Assembly (NCBI RefSeq): GCF_009735585.1
Contig: NZ_VJVW01000001.1
Span: 18,767-82,766 of the forward strand
DNA from: Christiangramia aestuarii
Lineage (GTDB): Bacteria; Bacteroidota; Bacteroidia; Flavobacteriales; Flavobacteriaceae
Direction of reading: 5' to 3'
DNA: 64,000 bases
How positions within the stretch are numbered: the stretch's first letter is position 1; every line of letters begins with the position of its first letter. Below are positions 26,124 to 33,960 of the stretch, piece after piece. Position numbers and translations under genes: made by a program. The notes under the pieces were generated by a model, which was not told where the DNA came from, did not search any database, and saw only the letters and a list, made by a program, of their open reading frames with translations.

Positions 26124-27401
26124 TTAGAGATATTCGCTGGTAAGCTCGGCTGTTACGGCTCCGCCTTCCAAGACTCCTATCAATCCAAGGGCTGCGCGTT
26201 CCCCGGAAAGCATAGCGGCATTCTGAGACCCGTTCAGCAATTGGTCACCGGCCAGGAAAATGCGATTATTCAACCTGGTTTCGGTAGGCATGATCTCGTA
26301 TTGCAATGGCCTGATATCCGGCAGAGCCTGTTTAATATGATAATGCCCAACCAGTTTTTCAGCTTCAATATCACACAGCTCTTTTAATTCTTTTCGGATC
26401 CTGGATTCCAGCGCATCCTTATCAAGTTCTGTTGGTTTTACTACGGTTACTGAGATCAGGTGCTCGATAAATACCTTTTTTTCGATGGAACTATGGTAGA
26501 AAATATTGTTTATGATGGCCGATTCATCTGCGACCAGTCCGATCATTCGACCTTTGATCCTTTCAACCCTGGTTGTAAAATAAAAACAATGGCAGCTATT
26601 CCAGGGCATTTGCTGGTTCCTGAGATTATCCACCAAAGGTGCGGCCTCGGTCGCAATAATTGTGAAATGACTTTGTACCCTGCTTCCATCCTTCAGAATT
26701 ATTTCTGAATCGCTCACTTTTTCCACTGGAGAATTAAAGTGAATTTGAGTATGTATAAGTTCTTCAGCCAGTTGGCGACCAATCTCCCCCATTCCTTTCT
26801 TTGGAATCAGTGCCTTGCCTTCCCCGAACATTTTGAATACGAACCGGAACATTCGCGATGAAGTCTTAAGTTCAGGCTCCAGAAAAATACCACTAAAAAA
26901 AGGCCGGAAAAAATTCTGGATCACTTTCTCTGAAAAACCCTTTTTATTCAAGTAGTCAAGAGTTGTGGTTTCGGGTTCCTCGAAGATCTCGTGTAAATCT
27001 TTTTTCTTAAGATCGAGGTAAAGACGAAATATCTTCCATTTATCTGAAATACTGGCTACGCCTGAAAAGGCGCTGGAAAATAATAAAGATGCATCACGGG
27101 TAGGATCACCAATTCGACTGATTTTTCCGTTCTTAAAGATTTCGGCTCCGGGAATGAGCTCCACTACATTCAGGTTTTCCAGATCAAGGTATTGTTTCAC
27201 CTTAGGATATTCCGAAAGCAAAACCTGGAAGCCTCTATCCAGCCTGTAGCCATCAACCTCATCGGTTCGGATCCTTCCTCCAACCTCGTCTGAAGCTTCA
27301 AAAATTTGTGGATGGTAACCTTTATCCTCAAGTACTTTTGCGGCGATTAGTCCGCTCAATCCTGCTCCAATGATATGAATCTTATAATCCTTTTTATCCA
27401 T
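26124..27401 (-). CDS. NAD(P)/FAD-dependent amine-oxidase-like flavoprotein
   Basis: A 425-aa cytoplasmic flavoprotein. The N-terminal FAD-binding motif is IIGAGLSGLIAAKVLEDKG (residues 9-28), with an acidic end to the second strand (FEASDEVGGRIRTDEVDGYR), as in the phytoene desaturase/monoamine oxidase group. The C-terminal FAD contact RIFLAGDQLLNGSQNAAMLSG is also typical. The substrate is unknown; no carotenoid genes are adjacent. A 48-codon ORF sits 27 bp upstream and may share the transcript. Confidence 0.88.
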   Translation of the reverse strand: MDKKDYKIHIIGAGLSGLIAAKVLEDKGYHPQIFEASDEVGGRIRTDEVDGYRLDRGFQVLLSEYPKVKQYLDLENLNVVELIPGAEIFKNGKISRIGDPTRDASLLFSSAFSGVASISDKWKIFRLYLDLKKKDLHEIFEEPETTTLDYLNKKGFSEKVIQNFFRPFFSGIFLEPELKTSSRMFRFVFKMFGEGKALIPKKGMGEIGRQLAEELIHTQIHFNSPVEKVSDSEIILKDGSRVQSHFTIIATEAAPLVDNLRNQQMPWNSCHCFYFTTRVERIKGRMIGLVADESAIINNIFYHSSIEKKVFIEHLISVTVVKPTELDKDALESRIRKELKELCDIEAEKLVGHYHIKQALPDIRPLQYEIMPTETRLNNRIFLAGDQLLNGSQNAAMLSGERAALGLIGVLEGGAVTAELTSEYL

Positions 27402-27428
27402 TAAACCTCTTTAAACTGGTTTTGAACT

Positions 27429-27575
27429 TTAAGCCTTCTTTTCTTCCTGGTCTATGATCTGGTTCGTCACTTTATTCTTCAATGATTTCAGGATCTTGGC
27501 ATCAAAATAGACCCCATCGTAATGCATATCGGCCAAAACGAAACTTTCCCTGGTATTTTTGTGATAAGTGTCCAT
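27429..27575 (-). CDS. Short ORF (48 aa) upstream of the flavoprotein gene
   Basis: ATG at 27575 to TAA at 27429 encodes 48 aa, beginning MDTYHKNTRESFVLADMHYD and ending in a charged helix (QIIDQEEKKA). It has balanced amino-acid use and lies on the same strand 27 bp before the flavoprotein gene. TATCTTTA (27597-27590, minus strand) resembles a flavobacterial -7 element 15 bp before its ATG. No family recognised. It could be a true small protein or a leader ORF. Confidence 0.5.
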   Translation of the reverse strand: MDTYHKNTRESFVLADMHYDGVYFDAKILKSLKNKVTNQIIDQEEKKA

Positions 27576-27764
27576 AATCTTTTTTCTTTTAAAGATACTA
27601 TTTTGTTTAATATTTATTCATATAGATTAAACAATTAAAATATAATTAACAGCCCTGATTCCCAGCAAACAAGAAAAAAACTTTCGGTTAAATTGATTAA
27701 CTTGAGAATTCCTACCAACTCATTAACCTGCATTTGACCAGTGAAGAATTTTAAAATTCTATAG

Positions 27765-28613
27765 ATGAGAAAATTCATTCTAATTAGTATTGCACTATTC
27801 CTATTAAACCAACAATCTCAGGAACGCTTATTGTTTTCATCCTCGCGAAATGGGAATTCCGATATATTTATGATGAATGGTGATGGAAGCGAGCTGGATC
27901 AGTTGACAAAAAGCGAATTTGAAGAATGGAGTCCGGTTTGGATTACTGAAGACCAAATTTCATTTTTGAGACAGAAAGATGAGATCTCAAGAATAAGGCT
28001 GAAAATTTCCACTGGTGAAGAATGGGAGATACCTCAGCCGAAGAATTGTTCACTTGATGATAAGAATGTGTTGTACTCCCCCACCTCAAACTTGCAATTA
28101 TACAGTTGCCAGAAGGATATATCCCTTTATGATCCTGAAAAAGATGAAACTACTAACCTTACCGAGGAACTGGAAGGAACATCGCGGTATCAAAGCTGGA
28201 ATTATGATGGGAAAAAGCTCATTTTCACCAATAACGCGAGGGGAAATAATGATGTCTATCAATTAAATCTGGAAACAAAAAGCCTGAGTCTTTTAACCAA
28301 TTTCGATTCTAATGATGAGCGTGGGGAAATATCTCCAGATGGTCGATTACTTGTTTTTAGTTCAGATAAATTCGAAGCTAAGAACCAGGACATTTTGATC
28401 ATGGACCTTCATTCAGGAAAACTTACCAATATCACCAACTCCGCCGCTACGGAACTTATTGCAAGATTTTCAGCAGATGGCAATAATATTTACTTTGGGA
28501 GTAACATGGATGGAAACTGGGAGATCTATTCTTATAATTTGAAGACGAAAAGGACTTCCAGGCTTACCCAGGATAATGCTTTCGACGGAGACCCAAGAAT
28601 ATTTAAAAAGTAG
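27765..28613 (+). CDS. TolB-like beta-propeller (PD40) protein
   Basis: A 282-aa protein with a weak N-terminal signal (MRKFILISIALFLLNQQS). It is built from WD40-like/PD40 repeats: LLFSSSRNGNSDIFMMNGDGS, KKLIFTNNARGNNDVYQLNL, GRLLVFSSDKFEAKNQDILIMD, NNIYFGSNMDGNWEIYSYNL. It has the blades of the TolB propeller but lacks the TolB N-terminal domain. It is probably exported and binds a partner protein. The DHFR-like gene follows at 43 bp on the same strand, but a functional link is not evident. Confidence 0.8.
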   Translation: MRKFILISIALFLLNQQSQERLLFSSSRNGNSDIFMMNGDGSELDQLTKSEFEEWSPVWITEDQISFLRQKDEISRIRLKISTGEEWEIPQPKNCSLDDKNVLYSPTSNLQLYSCQKDISLYDPEKDETTNLTEELEGTSRYQSWNYDGKKLIFTNNARGNNDVYQLNLETKSLSLLTNFDSNDERGEISPDGRLLVFSSDKFEAKNQDILIMDLHSGKLTNITNSAATELIARFSADGNNIYFGSNMDGNWEIYSYNLKTKRTSRLTQDNAFDGDPRIFKK

Positions 28614-28656
28614 TTAGATCTGGCTTATTCCTACAATTAATAGAACTTCTAATACC

Positions 28657-29220
28657 ATGAATAAAGTATTTATCGCCACCAGCCTGGACGGATACATCGC
28701 CGATAAGAATGGCGGCATAGACTGGCTGCATTCCATCCCCAACCCGGATCAAACAGATATGGGATATTCTGAATTCATGGCGGGCATTGATGCCATCATG
28801 ATGGGCCGAAATACCTTTGAAACCGTATGTGGCTTCGATATGGATTGGCCTTACCAGAAACCGGTTTACGTGTTAAGCCATAGCCTTACTGAAGTTCCAG
28901 ACTCACTTGAAGGTAAGGTCGAAATCCTTAATGGTCCCCTGAAAAAAGTGTTGAAGGATATTCATGCGAAAGGGTACAATGATCTATATATAGACGGTGG
29001 AAAGACCATCCAAAGCTTTCTGAAGGAGGATCTTATTGAAGAAATTTGCATTACAATCATCCCAGTTTTACTGGGTGATGGTATTCGCCTTTTTCAGGAC
29101 CTCCCGAAAAAATTGGATTTTGAATGTATTTCGACCAGGATATTCCTGGAGCAGGTGGTTCAGAACCATTTCCGAAGGAAAAGAACTAAAATTAAAGAAT
29201 CTTACCATTCAAATAGATAA
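28657..29220 (+). CDS. Dihydrofolate-reductase-family protein (RibD C-terminal domain type)
   Basis: A 187-aa protein of the RibD_C/DHFR-like fold: FIATSLDGYIADKNGGIDWL, AIMMGRNTFETV, KPVYVLSHSLTEVP, YIDGGKTIQSFLKEDLIEE and PVLLGDGIRLF are standard blocks of YyaP/YwjB-type reductases, which use NAD(P)H. The substrate is unknown; it is not the housekeeping folate enzyme. Its last 19 bp overlap the 3' end of the convergent YfcC gene, so both stop codons sit in each other's coding sequence. Confidence 0.88.
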   Translation: MNKVFIATSLDGYIADKNGGIDWLHSIPNPDQTDMGYSEFMAGIDAIMMGRNTFETVCGFDMDWPYQKPVYVLSHSLTEVPDSLEGKVEILNGPLKKVLKDIHAKGYNDLYIDGGKTIQSFLKEDLIEEICITIIPVLLGDGIRLFQDLPKKLDFECISTRIFLEQVVQNHFRRKRTKIKESYHSNR

Positions 29221-30590
29221 AGCGGTGGCAGCAATAAAAGCATGGAAACCAGGATAAGAATTAGCACAATAGGAAATGCCCACTTAAGCCAGGTGTTATA
29301 AGGAATCTTTGCAATAGATAATACTCCCATGGTCACTCCGCTGGTTGGAACTATTATATTGGTAAGCCCATCCCCCATTTGAAAAGCGAGCACGGCTATC
29401 TGACGGCCAATTCCAAGTACATCGCTTAAGGGAGCCATAATGGGCATGGTAAGCGCCGCCTGGCCAGATCCAGAGGGAATAAAGAAATTAAGGCTACATT
29501 GGAAGAGAAACATCAAGCCCGCTGATAAATACTTTGGAGTATCCACGGCAATACTGGCAACAGAATGTAACATGGTATCTATGATCAGCCCATCTTCAGC
29601 AATGATCAAAAGACCCTTGGCCAGCCCAATAATAAGCGCTGCCTTCATCATATCCTTAGCTCCATCTACAAAGGCCTCGATAGCCCTTGAAACTGAAATC
29701 CGGTAGACCACAGCAGCAAAAATAGAAAGACCTATAAAAAGAGCTGCGATCTCATTGATATACCAGCCATAAGTGTTCACTCCATAGATAAGTAATCCCA
29801 GGGTAAACAACAGGCCATAAAGAATGATCTTACGCCTGTTGTTCAATTCTGGAAAATCAGTCATTTTAAGGGATTCATCCATTTTAATATCCATCCCTGC
29901 AAGCAGGCTGTTCTTTGGATCTTTTTCGATCTTTCGGGAGTATCTGTATAAGGCTATTGCAGCAATAAGGGTTAGTACAACCCATACGACCAGGCGGTAT
30001 TCCATTCCGCCAAATAAAGGCACCTGGGCAATTCCCTGGGCAATGCCAATGGTGAAAGGATTGGTGATGGCACCAGCAAAACCAACTCCGGTTCCAATTA
30101 CCGGAATCCCCGCTCCTATAATGGCATCGTATCCAAGTGCATTTGCCAGTGGGATGGTGATCAATACAAAAACAAGTATTTCCTCGCTCATCCCAAAGGT
30201 AGCCCCGGCGAGTGAGAACAAGACCGTAAGTATGGGTACGATCCAGTGTTTATACTGGGGATTTCTTTCTGCAAATTTTATTACGTTAAACAATCCGGCA
30301 TTAATAGCCCCGGTAGCATTGATCAGGGAAAATGCTCCACCTACAAGAAAAACAAATCCTATCACAAAAGCAGCTGAAATAAATCCTTTGATAGGCGCAC
30401 TTAAAAATGCGCCTATCCCCTGCGGATTCGCTTCTAGCTTTTCATAGGATCCTGCGACGATCATTTCGGTACCATCCACGATTTCCCGCTCAAATTCTCC
30501 GGCCGGAATGATCCAGGTAAGAATGATAAAGACCAGTGAGATGCCTAATATGATCGCAATGGTATCAGGGAATTTTCTTGTTTTGCTCAT
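29202..30590 (-). CDS. YfcC-family inner-membrane permease
   Basis: A 462-aa permease with about 12 membrane segments, similar in layout to the YfcC/ArcD-like/DcuC superfamily used for amino acids, dicarboxylates or peptides: IPAGEFEREIVDG near the N-terminus, then ATFGMSEEILVFVLITIPLA, GAGIPVIGTGVGFAGAITNP and FFIPSGSGQAALTMPIMAP. It starts 4 bp after the cyanophycinase stop and is last in the susC-susD-isoaspartyl peptidase-cyanophycinase unit. It therefore probably imports the dipeptide (beta-Asp-Arg type) or amino acid products across the inner membrane; the substrate is inferred only from context. Confidence 0.88.
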   Translation of the reverse strand: MSKTRKFPDTIAIILGISLVFIILTWIIPAGEFEREIVDGTEMIVAGSYEKLEANPQGIGAFLSAPIKGFISAAFVIGFVFLVGGAFSLINATGAINAGLFNVIKFAERNPQYKHWIVPILTVLFSLAGATFGMSEEILVFVLITIPLANALGYDAIIGAGIPVIGTGVGFAGAITNPFTIGIAQGIAQVPLFGGMEYRLVVWVVLTLIAAIALYRYSRKIEKDPKNSLLAGMDIKMDESLKMTDFPELNNRRKIILYGLLFTLGLLIYGVNTYGWYINEIAALFIGLSIFAAVVYRISVSRAIEAFVDGAKDMMKAALIIGLAKGLLIIAEDGLIIDTMLHSVASIAVDTPKYLSAGLMFLFQCSLNFFIPSGSGQAALTMPIMAPLSDVLGIGRQIAVLAFQMGDGLTNIIVPTSGVTMGVLSIAKIPYNTWLKWAFPIVLILILVSMLLLLPPLYLFEW

Positions 30591-30594
30591 AAGG

Positions 30595-31497
30595 CTACTT
30601 GTTGATCAATGAGAATTTTTCTCCCGGTAGGATCACGCTCAGGTCAAGACCTCTTGTTCCCAATAATCCGTTCTTTACCGTTTTATTTTCATCCTTATTT
30701 TTAAGCACGATTACCTGTGAAACCCCAAGAACCTCTACGCTGTCCCCTTCTACCAGGATCGCCGTAGATTCATCTATTCCTATGGAAATTTCTTCAGGAT
30801 TTTCAATAGCAGTACTTATAAGCCTGTTCATACGCATTCGCTGAATAAAATGCTGGTCTACAATGGCATTTTCCAGCAGCCCCAGGCCTTCTTTTAATTC
30901 AATATTTTCAGACTCTATAGTTCTGAAATCTCCGGTGTATTCAGTATGTTTGAATTCGTCTCCTGTGATCATTTTTTTGCTCATCACCGCCGCCCCGGCA
31001 CTGGTCCCGGCAATGGTTGCTCCATTGCGGTAAGCCGATTTAATTGCATCTGCAATTGGAGAATTGAGTACAACCTCCATAAACCTGTTCTGGTCCCCTC
31101 CGGAAATATATATAAGCCCGGCTTTTGAAAGCGAATCGAGCTGCTCTACGTTCTGCCTGTTCTTTTCAAAATTAAAGCCTTTGATCCTGTCTTTTTCTAT
31201 CCCAAGCTCGGTGAATTGTTGGGCCGCATAATAGACTGCCGAATCGGGTTCAGCACTGGCCATGGGCAGGATAACTATATAATTGGATTCTTTCAAATCG
31301 CTAACATCAATAAGCTTTTGAACGAGTTCTGGAGGACGCTTTCCTCCACCAATAATAAAGAGTTTTCCCTCATTTAAATTTTTAGAAGCAGTAGTCGCTT
31401 CAATATCCTGGAAAATTTCATCAGTCTTTTTTTTATCATCGCAGGATAAGGCCATAATCGTAATAAGCAGCAATCCTGTAAATCTTAATAATTTCAT
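30595..31497 (-). CDS. Cyanophycinase (peptidase S51), exported lipoprotein
   Basis: Cyanophycinases cut the poly-Asp backbone with beta-linked Arg side chains to release beta-Asp-Arg. The 300-aa protein has the serine nucleophile S166 in AGTSAGAAVMS, Q136 in SGGDQNRF, and D214-Q215-H216 with R220, R222 and R225 in VDQHFIQRMRMNR. This D-Q-H-x3-R-x-R-x2-R spacing is the substrate-pocket pattern reported for Synechocystis cyanophycinase. GIDESTAILVEGD is also typical. The N-terminal signal with lipobox ALSC (C19) makes it a lipoprotein, so it acts outside the cytoplasm, unlike storage-granule enzymes. It lies between the isoaspartyl peptidase and YfcC genes. Confidence 0.93.
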   Translation of the reverse strand: MKLLRFTGLLLITIMALSCDDKKKTDEIFQDIEATTASKNLNEGKLFIIGGGKRPPELVQKLIDVSDLKESNYIVILPMASAEPDSAVYYAAQQFTELGIEKDRIKGFNFEKNRQNVEQLDSLSKAGLIYISGGDQNRFMEVVLNSPIADAIKSAYRNGATIAGTSAGAAVMSKKMITGDEFKHTEYTGDFRTIESENIELKEGLGLLENAIVDQHFIQRMRMNRLISTAIENPEEISIGIDESTAILVEGDSVEVLGVSQVIVLKNKDENKTVKNGLLGTRGLDLSVILPGEKFSLINK

Positions 31498-31523
31498 AGT
31501 TTTTCAATAAGAAAAGAGGAAAA

Positions 31524-32471
31524 TTAAAGCTTTTCCTCTTCATTCCATATGTAAATATTTTTTTCCTTTTCTGTAAGCACCCCACGGTACATCCCTGCAG
31601 AGTTATAAGGCATGGCCACTCTTCCTTCAGAATCAACCGCGATCAAACCGCCGTCACCTCCAAGCTTTCCATGATGTTCATGAATAGCTTTTTCTGAAGC
31701 TTCTTCCAGGCTCAGGCCGGCGAATTCCATCAAATTCGAAACATAAGAAGCGACCGTGGCCCTGATAAAGAATTCCCCGATCCCCGTGCAGGAAACGGCG
31801 CAGGTCCTGTTCTGGGCGTAGGTACCACTGCCAATGATCGCAGAATCACCTATGCGGCCTTCCATCTTATTGGTCATGCCTCCGGTAGATGTAGCTGCCG
31901 CGAGATTCCCGTGACTGTCCATCGCCACAGCGCCTACAGTTCCTTTTTTAAAATTAGAATGGTCCAGGAAGGTTTCATCAGATTTTAAGGCTTTTGCCTG
32001 TTTCCATTGCTGCTCCCTGAAAGGAGTATCAAACCATGAATTCTCTACCATTTCGTGTTCCAGGCTTTCTGCAAGCTCATCGGCTTCCTTCCCGGCGATC
32101 ATGATTATATCGTCCCGGTCCAGCAGCGTTTTGGCGAACCTAATAGGATTCTTAATGCGTTCACTGTTCGCCAGAGCTCCGGCCTTAAGATTGGAGCCAT
32201 CCATAATCGAAGCTTCCAGGAGGTGCTTGCCGTTCCTGGAGTACACGGCTCCTTTGCCCGCATTGAAGTGATGACTGTTTTCCAGGGCTACTACCGCTTC
32301 CTGTACAGCCTCTATAGCCGAGCCTCCACCGGCCAGTATCTTTTCTCCGGCCTTGAGGCTTTTATCCAGATCATTCAGAATAAGGGCTTTTTCCTTTTCT
32401 GAAAGATTGGACTTTTCTATGACCCCCGCACCCCCATGAATGCAAAGGGTATATTTTTTATTCTTTGTCAT
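31524..32471 (-). CDS. Isoaspartyl peptidase / L-asparaginase (Ntn hydrolase, plant type)
   Basis: Hydrolyses beta-aspartyl dipeptides, including beta-Asp-Arg, to aspartate plus the second amino acid. I start at 32471 (MTKNKKYTLCIHGGAG), giving 315 aa; the frame runs on to 32513. IHGGAG is the normal family N-terminus, and autocleavage should expose T178 in KKGTVGAVA. ATSTGGMTNKMEGRIGDSAI and GSGTYAQN complete the active site. There is no signal peptide, so it is cytoplasmic. It is 26 bp before the cyanophycinase gene; together they would take cyanophycin to Asp and Arg. Confidence 0.94.
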   Translation of the reverse strand: MTKNKKYTLCIHGGAGVIEKSNLSEKEKALILNDLDKSLKAGEKILAGGGSAIEAVQEAVVALENSHHFNAGKGAVYSRNGKHLLEASIMDGSNLKAGALANSERIKNPIRFAKTLLDRDDIIMIAGKEADELAESLEHEMVENSWFDTPFREQQWKQAKALKSDETFLDHSNFKKGTVGAVAMDSHGNLAAATSTGGMTNKMEGRIGDSAIIGSGTYAQNRTCAVSCTGIGEFFIRATVASYVSNLMEFAGLSLEEASEKAIHEHHGKLGGDGGLIAVDSEGRVAMPYNSAGMYRGVLTEKEKNIYIWNEEEKL

Positions 32472-32532
32472 TAAATTCAATAATTGATTAAACTGCAGAA
32501 GAGATTCTGCCAAAAGTTAGCAATAGATCAAA

Positions 32533-32588
32533 TGGTCCAGGACTGGGAGTTTGGCAGTAATTCAAACACGAACTCCCAGCTAAGACCA
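32533..32588 (-). other. Intercistronic stem-loop between susD and the isoaspartyl peptidase gene
   Basis: CTGGGAGTT (32543-32551) pairs with AACTCCCAG (32571-32579), and an outer TGGTC (32533-32537) pairs with GACCA (32584-32588) across short bulges. No U-run follows on the minus strand, so it looks like an mRNA-stabilising or partial-termination element. It could make susCD more abundant than the catabolic genes. Confidence 0.65.
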
Positions 32589-32610
32589 CTAATCAATCAA
32601 ACACTTACAA

Positions 32611-33951
32611 CTAGTAACCTGGATTCTGAACCAGGGTTCCTCCAGAGATGGTGATCTCCCTTTGCGGAATTGGATATACGGTCCTGAAAGACTCTATCCC
32701 TAAAACTTCCTCAGCTCTTCCCAGTCTTACGATATCAAACCAGCGATGACCTTCAAAAGCAAGTTCACGTGCCCTTTCTTCTAGCAGAACATCTACAAAT
32801 GATTCAAAATCTGCTACGTCTTCAGCCTCTATTGGCATGGAAGGAAGAGACCTCGTCCTTACCATATTAAGATCTTCCAACGCAAGGTCCAGGTTACCCT
32901 GTCTTGCGCGAGCTTCAGCCCTTATAAGGTAAATTTCAGAAAGCCTGAACATGATGGTATTACCATCTACGGTGGCATCATTAACTCCATATTTATCTAC
33001 GAAAACAACCCGACCATCATCGTAGTAAAGATCTCCTCTTGGGTCATCATCTGCAGCTATATCAGCATAAAAGTCTTCATAACTTGCCGATACTTCCGGC
33101 GGAGAAACTGAAAAATATTCAGTAAGATTATTTCCATCGGTTTCAGTGAATTGCAATTCCCAGATGGCCTCATCAGAGCCTTCATTTTCATAGATCTCGT
33201 TATAATCGTCATTTAGTCTATAGTCAGGATTGTCCAGCACCAGGGTGGCATAAGCTTCTGCTTCCTCGTAATTTCCTGCATACAAATGAACTCTTGCCAG
33301 CAGTGCTTCCGCAGTGGCTTTGGAAACAAGGAATCTTTCCCCGGTATATTCCATAAGCGATTCTGCAGTCTCGAGATCTGAAATGATCTGATTGTAAGAT
33401 TCAGCAACCGATGATCTTCCAATTCCCAGGGCAGTGCTGTTATCTACATACTCTGTAAAAACCGGAACCCCGAATTCAGAACTCATATTTCTGTATTCTC
33501 CGAATTGTCTTAGAGCATCGAAAAGTCCTAAGGCTCTGAAAAAATGCGCAGCACCCATTGACTCGGGATCGTCTAACTGCAGCTCTTCGATCTTTTCGAG
33601 GATCAGGTTACTTGAATTTACAAGCGCATAGGCATCTACCCAGGCACTTTCCAGGTAAATACTGGAAGCAGGAACCTGGGCGTTATCAAGTTGCGCGAAT
33701 CTTTCACGGAATCCCGTAGCGTCTGCAATTCCACCGGTTAGATCCTGGGCCATGATAAATTCACCTCCATAATAGGTGCCAGACTGGGCTACACTATATA
33801 GTCCCGTTACGGCAGATTGTAATGATATCGCATCATTGATCGCCTCGGTAGAACGAATTTCGTCGTCCAGTTCAACTTCCAGAACATCACTACACCCAAC
33901 ACTTAATCCCAGGAGTAGAGTTATTGCTAATATTTTATTTATTCTTTTCAT
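32611..33951 (-). CDS. SusD/RagB family outer-membrane lipoprotein
   Basis: A 446-aa lipoprotein with the lipobox GLSVGC (C20), anchored on the cell surface, where SusD proteins act as a lid on the SusC transporter and bind the nutrient. It shows the helical TPR scaffold (AHFFRALGLFDALRQFGEY, ALLARVHLYAGNYEEAEAYA) and the C-terminal SusD block (RLSEIYLIRAEARARQGNLD, ELAFEGHRWFDIVRLGRAEE, YPIPQREI). It starts 10 bp after the susC stop, so the pair is co-expressed. Downstream genes point to a peptide-type ligand (cyanophycin or beta-aspartyl peptides) rather than a glycan; this is inference. Confidence 0.95.
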   Translation of the reverse strand: MKRINKILAITLLLGLSVGCSDVLEVELDDEIRSTEAINDAISLQSAVTGLYSVAQSGTYYGGEFIMAQDLTGGIADATGFRERFAQLDNAQVPASSIYLESAWVDAYALVNSSNLILEKIEELQLDDPESMGAAHFFRALGLFDALRQFGEYRNMSSEFGVPVFTEYVDNSTALGIGRSSVAESYNQIISDLETAESLMEYTGERFLVSKATAEALLARVHLYAGNYEEAEAYATLVLDNPDYRLNDDYNEIYENEGSDEAIWELQFTETDGNNLTEYFSVSPPEVSASYEDFYADIAADDDPRGDLYYDDGRVVFVDKYGVNDATVDGNTIMFRLSEIYLIRAEARARQGNLDLALEDLNMVRTRSLPSMPIEAEDVADFESFVDVLLEERARELAFEGHRWFDIVRLGRAEEVLGIESFRTVYPIPQREITISGGTLVQNPGY

Positions 33952-33960
33952 AATCGTTTT

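Noticed and set aside
29824..30447. 207-codon frame on the plus strand
   Set aside because: Entirely antisense to the YfcC permease, whose membrane-protein sequence and operon position are convincing. The composition looks like a shadow.
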